Positions 14,200 through 21,170 of a DNA stretch of 30,215 nt are shown here, one piece after another. This DNA comes from Minisyncoccota bacterium. Lineage in GTDB: Bacteria > Patescibacteriota > Minisyncoccia > Minisyncoccales > Minisyncoccaceae. Made by a program: the position numbers and the translations under genes. Below the pieces are notes generated by a model. That model saw only the letters and a program-made list of their open reading frames with translations, did no database searches and was not told the origin of the DNA. Location of the stretch: positions 1 to 30,215 of the forward strand of contig JAQVLU010000001.1 of assembly GCA_028703995.1 (NCBI GenBank), in the 5' to 3' direction. The stretch's first letter is position 1. Each line of letters starts with the position of its first letter.

Positions 14200-15489
14200 C
14201 TAAGTAATTATTTTTAAGGTTTTTTCCATTCTTCTAATGTCAGCTAATAGTTTTGATCTATCTTGATTAAACAAAACAAGATTGCAAACAAATTTTCCTC
14301 CATTTTTAGCGAACTTGCAAACATCTCCTATTTTTTTATTAATTTTAATTTCTTTGAAAGATTCTAATTCTTGCACTTTTTTGACTCCCTTAATTGCTTT
14401 TAATCTTCCTTCTTTTTTAGCATAAAAAAGAAAAACTGCTGTGTGCCCTTTTACCTTTCTTGGAATAATTGGCTTTTGAGGAATTCTAATTAAGACATCA
14501 TTGAGAGCATGATTAATTCCATAAGACAATTGATACATAAGATGCCTATATCCACCCATTCTTGGACCAATCTCTATAACCTTCCAACCATCTTCAAGCC
14601 TCATAAGCTCTATGTGAACAGTTACGCTTCTTAATCCTAAAGCGTGAACTCCTTTTTTTGCTACTTCTTGCGCTTTTTCGCTAGAACTTTTTTTAATATT
14701 CGCAGGTAAGATTCTTTGATAACCAAAAAAATCATCAAAACCAATTTGTTTCCCTGTTTTAACTTTTACTAATGGACAAAAATATACTTTTCCCTTAGAG
14801 CTTACGTAGCCATCGATTGAAAACATCTCTCCTTCCATAAACTGCTCTACTAAAAGTTCGGGCTCTTTCTTTCGATCATTTTCTTTATATATCTTTCTAA
14901 TCACTTTAAAAGATTCTTCTAAAGTTTGTTCCAATTCTTCTTCGTAATAGCAAACAGAGATCAAAAGACTTGAAGCTAAACCCGATGGTTTTACGACAAG
15001 TGGAAAGCCTACTTTTTCTTTTACATTTTTAATAGTTTCTTTAGAAAAATTTTTAACAATAGAAAATTTTGGCGTAATTTTTTTATCATAAGCATTAAAT
15101 CTTTTTCTCATCATTGTTTTCTGAATTGCCCAATCAAGTGATTCTGAGGTTGGAGTTCTTAAATAAGGAACATTCGGCACTAGCTTTGAGAATGAATCAA
15201 TATTTATTTCACTGCGGCAAGTAACTGCCAAAATTTCATTTTGATAAGGAAGTAATGCTTTTTGAATTTTTATTGGATCTGAGAAATCACAAGATAAATA
15301 AATTATATCACTCGCATACTCTTTAGCTTCTCCAATTTCAATTCTTCTTGTGTCACGAATAATTGCTAACCTAAAACTCTTTTTATTTTTCTTTCCGTAT
15401 TCATTAAGATCCTTTCTCATAACCTCTGGATCATCTGGAATATCGTTTACAAAAAGAATTATATCTGGTTCTTTTTTTATTGGTGTCAT
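14200..15489 (-). CDS. Orphan ATP-grasp ligase (carboxylase/CPSase-like)
   Basis: A 429-residue ATP-grasp enzyme. Residues 8-140 form a pre-ATP-grasp alpha/beta domain; residues about 140-330 the ATP-grasp fold with FPLVVKPSGLASSLLISVCY (162-181), the ligand-binding LLVEQFMEGEMFSIDGYVS (212-230) and the metal-binding VIEIGPRMGG (304-313, Glu306). A C-terminal domain of about 90 residues follows, with a partly biotin-carboxylase-like layout (HTAVFLFYAKKEGRLKAIKG). The family joins a carboxylate to an amine or similar nucleophile through an acyl phosphate. No pathway partner is adjacent, so the substrate is unknown. It has its own promoter, with the SIMPL terminator behind that. Confidence 0.83.
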   Translation of the reverse strand: MTPIKKEPDIILFVNDIPDDPEVMRKDLNEYGKKNKKSFRLAIIRDTRRIEIGEAKEYASDIIYLSCDFSDPIKIQKALLPYQNEILAVTCRSEINIDSFSKLVPNVPYLRTPTSESLDWAIQKTMMRKRFNAYDKKITPKFSIVKNFSKETIKNVKEKVGFPLVVKPSGLASSLLISVCYYEEELEQTLEESFKVIRKIYKENDRKKEPELLVEQFMEGEMFSIDGYVSSKGKVYFCPLVKVKTGKQIGFDDFFGYQRILPANIKKSSSEKAQEVAKKGVHALGLRSVTVHIELMRLEDGWKVIEIGPRMGGYRHLMYQLSYGINHALNDVLIRIPQKPIIPRKVKGHTAVFLFYAKKEGRLKAIKGVKKVQELESFKEIKINKKIGDVCKFAKNGGKFVCNLVLFNQDRSKLLADIRRMEKTLKIIT

Positions 15490-15520
15490 GTCTAAAATTT
15501 ATATTTAATAATACTTCAAA

Positions 15521-15548
15521 AGTATACTAGATATAAAAATAAATTCAA
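15521..15548 (-). promoter_or_regulatory. Predicted promoter for the ATP-grasp gene
   Basis: A reverse-strand TTGAAT (15543-15548) and TATACT (15521-15526) are spaced by 16 nt. Transcription would start near 15514, leaving a 25-nt leader. It lies in the 114-nt gap 15490-15603, downstream of the SIMPL terminator, so the ATP-grasp gene looks independently transcribed. Confidence 0.5.
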
Positions 15549-15558
15549 GTCTTTTTTG

Positions 15559-15588
15559 CAAAAATTAAAACACTTAAAAAAGTGTCTT
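15559..15588 (-). terminator. Rho-independent terminator of the second SIMPL gene
   Basis: Fifteen nt after the SIMPL stop the reverse strand forms a hairpin at 15588-15567: AAGACACTT, loop TTTT, AAGTGTTTT, nine pairs with one G-U. It runs straight into TTAATTTTTGC, a broken T-run (15566-15559). The plus strand lacks a T-run after it, so the polarity is minus. It is the clearest terminator in the window. Confidence 0.65.
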
Positions 15589-15603
15589 AATTTATTAGTT
15601 ATC

Positions 15604-16326
15604 TTATTTTAATACAAAGTTAGCTTTAACGGTAATCATGATTTCTTTCTTAACTGTTGAGGTATCATAAGTACCATAGCTTGAAATATCAGTTGAATCT
15701 GGTTGCATAACTTGTACTACCCCCATGTCCGCGCTCTTAAGAGTTCCTACTTTTCTATCAGTACTAGCGGCAATGGCTTCGGCTCTTTTTTGAGCATCTT
15801 TTACTGCTTCTGGTAAAAGATTAATTCTTTCTTCTGGAAGTTTTGTATAATAATATTCTGGTGAATTAGTTTGATAAATAACATCTAACTTAATAAGATC
15901 GTTTGCTTTTTGTGACAAGCTTTTTACCTTTTCAATATCAGTTGAAGTAATAATCACTTCTTGAGTCAAATTATATTGTTTCTCTTCGTAAGAGCTTTTA
16001 TTATAATTATACTCTTCATACATTCTAATTGGAGAAAGAATATATTCTTCTTCGGTTATATTATTATTTTTTAAAAATTCAACAACTTTTGCTTCGTCTT
16101 GGGCCATTAAAGTGTATCCTTCTTTTAATTTATCTTCAAAAACAACTCTTGAAAAATTAGAAGTCAATTTTGCTAAATCTGAATCAACAACTTTTATAGC
16201 TGAACCAGTAGTTGAAAGTGTGTTATCCAAATTTTGTATCTTAAAAAGATTATTTGAATAGATTAATACAGAAGCCATTAAAGCAATTGAAAGTATTACG
16301 GATGAAATGATTATTGTTTTTTTCAT
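15604..16326 (-). CDS. SIMPL-domain (DUF541) membrane-anchored protein, copy 2
   Basis: A 240-residue protein with a signal anchor (about 4-24) and a SIMPL/DUF541 domain from about 36. The domain opens LSTTGSAIKVVDSD, has the central EVIITSTDIEKVKSLSQKAND strand-helix unit, the conserved helix AVKDAQKRAEAIAASTDRKVG and the closing strand KKEIMITVKANFVLK. It differs from copies 1 and 3 in its long middle with Tyr-rich stretches and in reading SDLAKLTSNFS instead of the usual PD-A motif. Unlike the other copies it is a single-gene unit: its own promoter lies across the end of the upstream gene and a terminator follows. Role unknown; envelope location is likely. Confidence 0.87.
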   Translation of the reverse strand: MKKTIIISSVILSIALMASVLIYSNNLFKIQNLDNTLSTTGSAIKVVDSDLAKLTSNFSRVVFEDKLKEGYTLMAQDEAKVVEFLKNNNITEEEYILSPIRMYEEYNYNKSSYEEKQYNLTQEVIITSTDIEKVKSLSQKANDLIKLDVIYQTNSPEYYYTKLPEERINLLPEAVKDAQKRAEAIAASTDRKVGTLKSADMGVVQVMQPDSTDISSYGTYDTSTVKKEIMITVKANFVLK

Positions 16327-16357
16327 ACTTGTTTAAATTTAACTTTTCTCTTTCTTT

Positions 16358-16386
16358 ATTGTATCAAAGTAAATAGGTTTTTTCAA
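16358..16386 (-). promoter_or_regulatory. Predicted promoter for SIMPL copy 2
   Basis: A reverse-strand TTGAAA (16381-16386) and TACAAT (16358-16363) are spaced by exactly 17 nt. The -35 box and spacer lie in the last codons of the beta-CASP gene (stop 16364-16366). The predicted start near 16351 gives a 25-nt, purine-rich leader without a clear Shine-Dalgarno sequence. Confidence 0.55.
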
Positions 16387-17680
16387 GCTCGGCAAGAGTA
16401 GTTTCTGCCGAATCCTTCAACTCTTCCTTTAGCGCTAAAGCCCTTTCAATTTCTCCGTGATTAATAAAAATTCTTTTAGGTTTCATATTCAAAACCCATT
16501 TTTTAATTTTTACTGAATCAGCATGAGAAGAGAAAGAATCAATCTTTTCAACTTCAGCTAGAATAGGAACCCGAACTTCATTAATAAAAATATCTTCTTT
16601 GTTTTCTATCTTTCTTCCAACCGTTCCTTCGGCCTGATAAGAGTTTAGAAGAATGACATTATTTTTGTCTTTTCCATATTGTTTTATATAAAAAGGTATT
16701 CTTCCCCCAGAACACATTCCTGAACCAGCAATAATTATTTTAGGAACTGAGGCTTTTAATATTTTAAAAGAATCTTTTACGTCTTTTGTTTCTTTAAAGC
16801 CTTTAAAGTCAAAAATATCATCCCCTCCATCAATAATCGATATAGACTCTTTGTCAAAAATATTTTTATACTCTTTATATATTTTTGTTGCTTTGATGGC
16901 AAGAGGGCTATCTAAAAAAATATTAATGTCTGAAATGTATTTATTTTCAACAAAATTATTAATTTCAAATAATAATTCTTGGGTTCTTTCTATACTAAAA
17001 CTAGGAATCAAAAGAACTGCTTTCCTTTGGATAACTTCTTTTATAATTAGTAAAAGCTTCTCTACTCCCTCTTCTCTTTTTTTATGAATTAATCCTCCAT
17101 AAGTAGATTCTACAAAAACAATGTCAGCAGAATCAATAAACTCAGTGTCTTTGACAATAGGAGCATTATCATTTCCTAAATCTCCTGAAAAAACTAATTT
17201 CTTTCCCTCGACAAAAACTTCAAAAATAGTTGAACCTAAAATATGTCCTGCATCTCTTAATTTAATTTTAATGTTTTTAAAATCAAACTCTTCCCCATAG
17301 TTAAAACAATTAAATAGTCTCATCAAACCTAAAACGTCTTCGTATTTATACAATCCTATTCTTTTGTCTTTTTCAAAAATACGGACAGAGTCGTAAAGAA
17401 TTATTTCCGCCAAATCTTTTGTTGCCTTAGTTGAAAAAACTTTCCCTGAAAAACCTTCTTTGTATAATTTGGGTAATCTTCCGGAATGATCTAAATGAGC
17501 ATGAGTTAATAAAACAAAGTCTATTTTTTTAGGATCAAAATTAAAATCTTTCATATTCTTCTCATAAGAATTCAATCCTTGAAACATTCCAAAATCAACT
17601 AAAAAATTTGCCTCCTTTGATTCTATAAGTATAGAGGAACCTGTGACCTCTCCTGCAGCTCCTAAAAAAGATATCTTCAT
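16364..17680 (-). CDS. Beta-CASP metallo-beta-lactamase, RNase-like (CPSF/Ysh1 family)
   Basis: A 438-residue metallo-beta-lactamase with a beta-CASP insert and a C-terminal RNA-specificity region. The Zn-site motifs are HAHLDH (60-65), DAGHILGS (143-150, His145 region), SGDLGND (165-171) and SFSSHADS (382-389), and FINHGE (405-410) ends the active site. ESTYGG (191-196) and GSGMCSGGR (319-327) mark the beta-CASP cap. The family comprises RNA endo/exonucleases of the CPSF73/Ysh1/TTHA0252 group. The start at 17680 agrees with a promoter whose predicted transcription start is the same base. It faces the DUF2090 gene head-to-head. Confidence 0.93.
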   Translation of the reverse strand: MKISFLGAAGEVTGSSILIESKEANFLVDFGMFQGLNSYEKNMKDFNFDPKKIDFVLLTHAHLDHSGRLPKLYKEGFSGKVFSTKATKDLAEIILYDSVRIFEKDKRIGLYKYEDVLGLMRLFNCFNYGEEFDFKNIKIKLRDAGHILGSTIFEVFVEGKKLVFSGDLGNDNAPIVKDTEFIDSADIVFVESTYGGLIHKKREEGVEKLLLIIKEVIQRKAVLLIPSFSIERTQELLFEINNFVENKYISDINIFLDSPLAIKATKIYKEYKNIFDKESISIIDGGDDIFDFKGFKETKDVKDSFKILKASVPKIIIAGSGMCSGGRIPFYIKQYGKDKNNVILLNSYQAEGTVGRKIENKEDIFINEVRVPILAEVEKIDSFSSHADSVKIKKWVLNMKPKRIFINHGEIERALALKEELKDSAETTLAELEKTYLL

Positions 17681-17686
17681 AATTAA

Positions 17687-17714
17687 ATTATAGCAAGTGT
17701 TGAAAGAATTGCAA
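17687..17714 (-). promoter_or_regulatory. Predicted leaderless promoter of the beta-CASP gene
   Basis: The reverse strand has a perfect TATAAT (17687-17692) and TTGCAA (17709-17714) spaced by 16 nt. Six nt separate the -10 box from the ATG, so the predicted transcription start coincides with base 17680, the A of the start codon. Confidence 0.5.
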
Positions 17715-17728
17715 TAAAAAGATATATT
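17700..17728 (+). promoter_or_regulatory. Predicted leaderless promoter of the DUF2090 gene
   Basis: TTGAAA (17700-17705) and TATATT (17723-17728) are spaced by exactly 17 nt; six nt then lead to the ATG at 17735, so the predicted start is the A of the start codon. An overlapping TATTAT (17725-17730) would move it 2 nt. It interleaves with the opposite promoter, so the two polymerases would compete. Confidence 0.55.
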
Positions 17729-17734
17729 ATAAGT

Positions 17735-18553
17735 ATGAAATTATATATTTTACCATTTGATCATCGTTCTTCTTTTATTAAGCTTTTAAACAAGCCTGAT
17801 AAAAAGAAAGTTCAAGAATTAAAACAAATCATTTTTGATGGATTTCTAAAAGTTTACAATAATTATCCAAAGAAAAAAGACTTAGGCATCTTAGTTGATG
17901 AAAAATACGGAGAAGAAATAATTAAATTCGCTAAAGAAAAAAAGATTACTTTTTGTCTGCCAATAGAAAAAAGCGGTAAAAAAGTTTTAGAGTTAGAATA
18001 CAAAGACTTAAAAAAAATCAAAGAAATAAATCCTGATTACATTAAGATATTAATTAGATATAATCCTTTAAATATTAAAACAAACAAAAAACAACTTCTT
18101 ACTCTTAAGAAAGTTGATGCTTTTTGTTTAAAAAATGAATATAAGGTAATTTTAGAATTATTAGTTCCTCCCACAAAAAAAGATTTAAAATTAACCAAAG
18201 ACTATGATCGATATTTAAGGCTTGAAAGAACTATCGGCGCCTTAAAAGAAATACAAGAAAACATTAAAGTTAATATTTGGAAATTAGAAGGCTTTAATGA
18301 AAAAGAATGGAAAGAAATTAATAAAATAACAAAATCTAAAATAATATTTTTAGGTAGAGGTGAATCAAAAAATAAAGTAATAAAATGGCTTCTTCAAGCC
18401 AAAAAAAGTAAAAACATTATTGGTTTTGCTATCGGAAGAACAACTTTCTTAGAGCCAATAACAAAATACATTGAAGGTTCTTTTTCTAAAGAAAAAGCAT
18501 CTTTAAAGATAGCTAATAATTTTAAATATTTTATTGATCTTTTCAATAAATAA
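17735..18553 (+). CDS. Stand-alone DUF2090 (IolC C-terminal-like) aldolase domain protein
   Basis: A 272-residue TIM-barrel protein matching DUF2090, the domain found at the C-terminus of some IolC (5-dehydro-2-deoxygluconokinase) proteins and related to class I aldolases. It opens LPFDHRSSF (6-14), has LGILVDEKYGEEI (50-62), DYIKILIRYNP (101-111), NIWKLEGF (180-187, with Lys183 as the likely Schiff-base lysine), ending with FLGRGE (205-210) and GFAIGRTTFLEPI (230-242), the phosphate-binding end. No inositol genes are near, so the true substrate may be another keto-sugar phosphate. It is one of two plus-strand genes and its 3' end overlaps the convergent CapA gene by 11 nt. Confidence 0.85.
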   Translation: MKLYILPFDHRSSFIKLLNKPDKKKVQELKQIIFDGFLKVYNNYPKKKDLGILVDEKYGEEIIKFAKEKKITFCLPIEKSGKKVLELEYKDLKKIKEINPDYIKILIRYNPLNIKTNKKQLLTLKKVDAFCLKNEYKVILELLVPPTKKDLKLTKDYDRYLRLERTIGALKEIQENIKVNIWKLEGFNEKEWKEINKITKSKIIFLGRGESKNKVIKWLLQAKKSKNIIGFAIGRTTFLEPITKYIEGSFSKEKASLKIANNFKYFIDLFNK

Positions 18554-19718
18554 TAATTTCTCCTTTTTCTATTTCCTCTTTAAGTTCCGAAGAAGAAATA
18601 GAAGCTAAAAAATTAAGGATACTTTTATCTCCCAAACTTGGCTGAGCCTTTTCTTCTTTTATGGGGAAAATACTGTAAACTTCTTTTCCTTCAACAAACT
18701 CTAAACCAACCATAATCCCTTGTTGCGTTTCTTCTGAAAAATATTGATCAAAGATAAAATTACCCAAAGAATAAAAAATTAATTTATTCTTATATTTTTC
18801 TACATTTTGAATTACGTGAGGATGTCCTCCGATAATTAAATCCGCCCCATTATCAATCATGAGGTGTGCTAATTCTTCTTGGAATAAAGAAGCTTTATGC
18901 TCGTATTCATTTCCAAAATGAGGCAAAACTACTAAGAACTTGTCGCTATATTCTTCCTTTATTTTTTTAATATTTTCTATGATCTTCTCATTATTACAAT
19001 TAAAATCAAAAGTCTTGTTTACTCCATAGAAAACAACTCCTGAAACAACCGCAATGTCAATCGCATCGCAAGTAACAGGATCTCCAAAATAAGAAATTTC
19101 TTTTTCGTTCAAATATTCTTTTGTTTCAATAAGGCCACTTGCATTCATATTAGAAGTATGGTTGTTAGCAAGAGAAAGAATATTGAAATTGTTTTCTTTA
19201 AGTGCTGAAGCAACCCTTTTATCAAAAGAAAAACTCATAGATGTTGCTGAAATAAAAACGGGTTCGCTCACAATCGGTCCTTCTAAATTTCCAATAAGAT
19301 TGTCTACTTTTTTTAAATAAGTTTCTATTTTAGAAAAAGGATAATTGAAATCATCATTTTTTTTCATTAAGAGTTCTACCCCCCTATCAAACATCATATC
19401 TCCTACGAATAAAAAATTAGGTTCAACTGATCCGCCACATTTATTCATAAAGTAAGAAACTCCATAAGAAGATAAAGTCTCTTTAAAAAAATCAGTTTCT
19501 ATAAATATTTTATTGTTGCAATCAAGAGTATCTAAAAAAGTCTCTAGAATAATTTTTTCTTTTCCTACTGAAACTATATTCTTTTCATAATCTATAGAAA
19601 AGAATTCAGAATCTTTTAAAGAAATATCCTTACCGGAAAAAGGAACTTCTAAATCTGAATCTATTCTATTAAAGAATAAGAAAGAAAGACAAATAATTAA
19701 AATTAATTTTTTAAACAT
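18543..19718 (-). CDS. CapA-family (PGA_cap) metallophosphatase-like protein
   Basis: A 391-residue protein with an N-terminal signal anchor (about 3-17). Residues 25-98 form a small leading domain without a clear relative; residues about 100-345 form the CapA/PgsA metallophosphoesterase domain with FVGDMMFDRG (104-113), NLEGPI (144-149), LANNHTSNM (183-191), LPHFGNEYE (265-273) and GGHPH (297-301), the metal-binding set. CapA proteins take part in poly-gamma-glutamate capsule synthesis, but many homologues of this kind in CPR stand alone without CapBC. Its start overlaps the Sua5-like stop by 16 nt; it is the last gene of the uvrB-led block and overlaps the convergent DUF2090 gene at its end. 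Confidence 0.9.
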   Translation of the reverse strand: MFKKLILIICLSFLFFNRIDSDLEVPFSGKDISLKDSEFFSIDYEKNIVSVGKEKIILETFLDTLDCNNKIFIETDFFKETLSSYGVSYFMNKCGGSVEPNFLFVGDMMFDRGVELLMKKNDDFNYPFSKIETYLKKVDNLIGNLEGPIVSEPVFISATSMSFSFDKRVASALKENNFNILSLANNHTSNMNASGLIETKEYLNEKEISYFGDPVTCDAIDIAVVSGVVFYGVNKTFDFNCNNEKIIENIKKIKEEYSDKFLVVLPHFGNEYEHKASLFQEELAHLMIDNGADLIIGGHPHVIQNVEKYKNKLIFYSLGNFIFDQYFSEETQQGIMVGLEFVEGKEVYSIFPIKEEKAQPSLGDKSILNFLASISSSELKEEIEKGEIIIY

Positions 19719-20260
19719 ATTTTTCCTCTCAAAACCTCTAATTCGTTTTCGTTTTTTAAACTGACTAAAAGAGAAGGTTCTGATTTTGTTTCTCCAGAAT
19801 CGATATAAAAATCTATTTCTTCGGCAAAATACTTTTTGGCTTCATTAATATTTTTTGCAGGTAACTCCCCCTCTTTATTAACAGAAGTAGCTACAAGAGG
19901 TCCTGTTTTTTTAATTAAATCTATTAAATCTTTTTTTAAGGGCAATCTAAAAGCTAAAGAATTTAAGCCTCTATGCAAATGCTCGTATTTTTCACAAGGT
20001 AAAACAACGCTAACCTTACCAGGCCAAAACTCATTTAATATCTTAATTTGATTTAGAGTAAGTTTTATTCCAAAAACATCCGTCAAATCATTAAGAGAGG
20101 AAATTAAAATAACAAAAGGTTTTTTAGGATTTCTTTTTTTAATTTTATATATTCTTTCAACAACGTCTTTATCTAAAGCTTGCCCAACTATTCCATAAAT
20201 AGTATCTGTTAGAATAACTCCTATTTTTTTATTTAGTAAGGCTTTTTCCATAAAAAGCAC
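19703..20260 (-). CDS. Sua5/YciO/YrdC-family threonylcarbamoyl-AMP synthase
   Basis: A 185-residue protein of the YrdC fold. Motifs are LTDTIYGIVGQA near the start, YKIKKRNPKKPFVILIS (the KxR-type ATP/carbamoyl site), LNEFWPGKVSVVLPCE, LAFRLPLKKDLIDLI and LVATSVNKEGELPAKN (the SxN motif). TsaC/Sua5 makes threonylcarbamoyl-AMP for t6A37 of tRNA. It lacks the Sua5 C-terminal domain, so it is of TsaC (YrdC) length. The reading frame overlaps the upstream membrane gene by 32 nt; an ATG at 20251, three codons in, would lower that to 23. YrdC and YciO cannot be told apart by eye. Confidence 0.9.
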   Translation of the reverse strand: MLFMEKALLNKKIGVILTDTIYGIVGQALDKDVVERIYKIKKRNPKKPFVILISSLNDLTDVFGIKLTLNQIKILNEFWPGKVSVVLPCEKYEHLHRGLNSLAFRLPLKKDLIDLIKKTGPLVATSVNKEGELPAKNINEAKKYFAEEIDFYIDSGETKSEPSLLVSLKNENELEVLRGKICLKN

Positions 20261-20882
20261 TTCCTTTACTTTTTAATTCTTTATAAATTTTAGCTCTAGC
20301 AACGATAGTTGTTGGAAGAGTGATTAATAGTCCTAAGCCAAAACAAAGTAATCCAGTAAAGTTAACAAATCCTAAAATTAATTCAAAGAAGAAAAGTTTC
20401 CAACAAAGAGAAGAGGTTAAAGAACTGCTTTTCTTAAATGATTCTCTTATGCCTACATTTTTTTCGTTTAGAACAATGAAGGGTGCAAATTGATATTTAA
20501 TTAAAAAAATTATTCCTGGAATGATAAAACAAATGAGTCCTAAAAAAATAATCAAGTTATAAGTAAATACAGTCAAAACAAATTTTGGAAAAACTGGTAA
20601 TAAATCATCTGTTTTTTTTATCTCTACTTTTTCTTTAGTTGTTAAAGACAAAGCTATTTTATATAAGCCAATAAAAAATACTAATGAAAGCAAAAGATAA
20701 ATTATAAAGAGAATAACATTAGATGTAAAAGCAATAAAAAATGGAAGCGAAGAAGGGTCTACATACGAAAAACCCATCATTAAAATAAAGATTGATAAAA
20801 AAACAAAAACAAAAAATACTAAATTATTAAGAACTCTATCTAAACCAAAACCAATATTTTCTCCTATGTTAAAATTTTTCAT
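20229..20882 (-). CDS. Multi-pass integral membrane protein (YciC/DUF975-like)
   Basis: A 217-residue membrane protein with about five or six helices: 18-40, 45-75, 100-125 (YNLIIFLGLICFIIPGIIF), 150-175 and 180-200. The segment IIPGIIFLIKYQFAPFIVLNEKNVGIRESFKKSSSL is the recurrent pattern of YciC/DUF975/GlpP-like membrane domains in which a helix with Pro is followed by an Ile/Phe-rich re-entrant turn and a cytoplasmic basic helix. The function is unknown. The start at 20882 is chosen since an ATG at 20969 would run through the Cys-rich tail of the preceding gene in another frame; a 4-nt gap to that gene's stop remains. It begins MKNFNIGENIGFGLDRV. Confidence 0.78.
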   Translation of the reverse strand: MKNFNIGENIGFGLDRVLNNLVFFVFVFLSIFILMMGFSYVDPSSLPFFIAFTSNVILFIIYLLLSLVFFIGLYKIALSLTTKEKVEIKKTDDLLPVFPKFVLTVFTYNLIIFLGLICFIIPGIIFLIKYQFAPFIVLNEKNVGIRESFKKSSSLTSSLCWKLFFFELILGFVNFTGLLCFGLGLLITLPTTIVARAKIYKELKSKGSAFYGKSLTK

Positions 20883-20886
20883 ATTT

Positions 20887-21150
20887 TTATGCGCATCCTC
20901 CGCAAGCTCCGCATGAGCCAGAGCATCCAGAAGGAGGATTATTAAAAGCTTCTCTAAGTTCTTCTTCACTCAAAACAGTGCCAGAAGAAATTATTACATT
21001 ATTTATAACCACCAAAGGAAGTTCGTAAAGATCGCTTGTTTCTTCTACAAAACTAACCTCAATATCTTTAAAATCAAGAGAAACTTTCTTTGCTTTTTCA
21101 AAAAGCTCTGTTGATTCTTTTTGTTTATTCCCTACAATTAAAATTATCAT
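20887..21150 (-). CDS. Thioredoxin/glutaredoxin-fold protein with Cys-rich C-terminal tail
   Basis: An 87-residue protein. Residues 1-70 follow a thioredoxin fold: strand MIILIVG, helix TELFEKAKKVSL, strand IEVSFVEE, cis-Pro45 in ELPLVVI, strands VVINNVIISSGTV and helix SEEELREAF. The usual CxxC after the first strand is absent (GNKQKEST stands there). Instead the C-terminus reads PPSGCSGSCGACGGCA, with Cys76, 80, 83 and 86. This could be a metal- or Fe-S-binding knuckle or a mobile redox tail; neither is proven. It lies 20 nt after uvrC (itself an Fe-S protein) and 4 nt before a membrane gene. Confidence 0.8.
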   Translation of the reverse strand: MIILIVGNKQKESTELFEKAKKVSLDFKDIEVSFVEETSDLYELPLVVINNVIISSGTVLSEEELREAFNNPPSGCSGSCGACGGCA

Positions 21151-21170
21151 ATATTAAGATTATACTAAAA

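Noticed and set aside
18543..19718. Capsule (poly-gamma-glutamate) operon
   Set aside because: Only a CapA-like gene is present; no CapB, CapC or CapE neighbours, so a capsule system cannot be claimed.
20883..20969. Longer form of the membrane protein starting at 20969
   Set aside because: The extra 29 residues translate the Cys-rich tail region of the preceding gene in another frame; ATG at 20882 starts cleanly 4 nt after that gene's stop.
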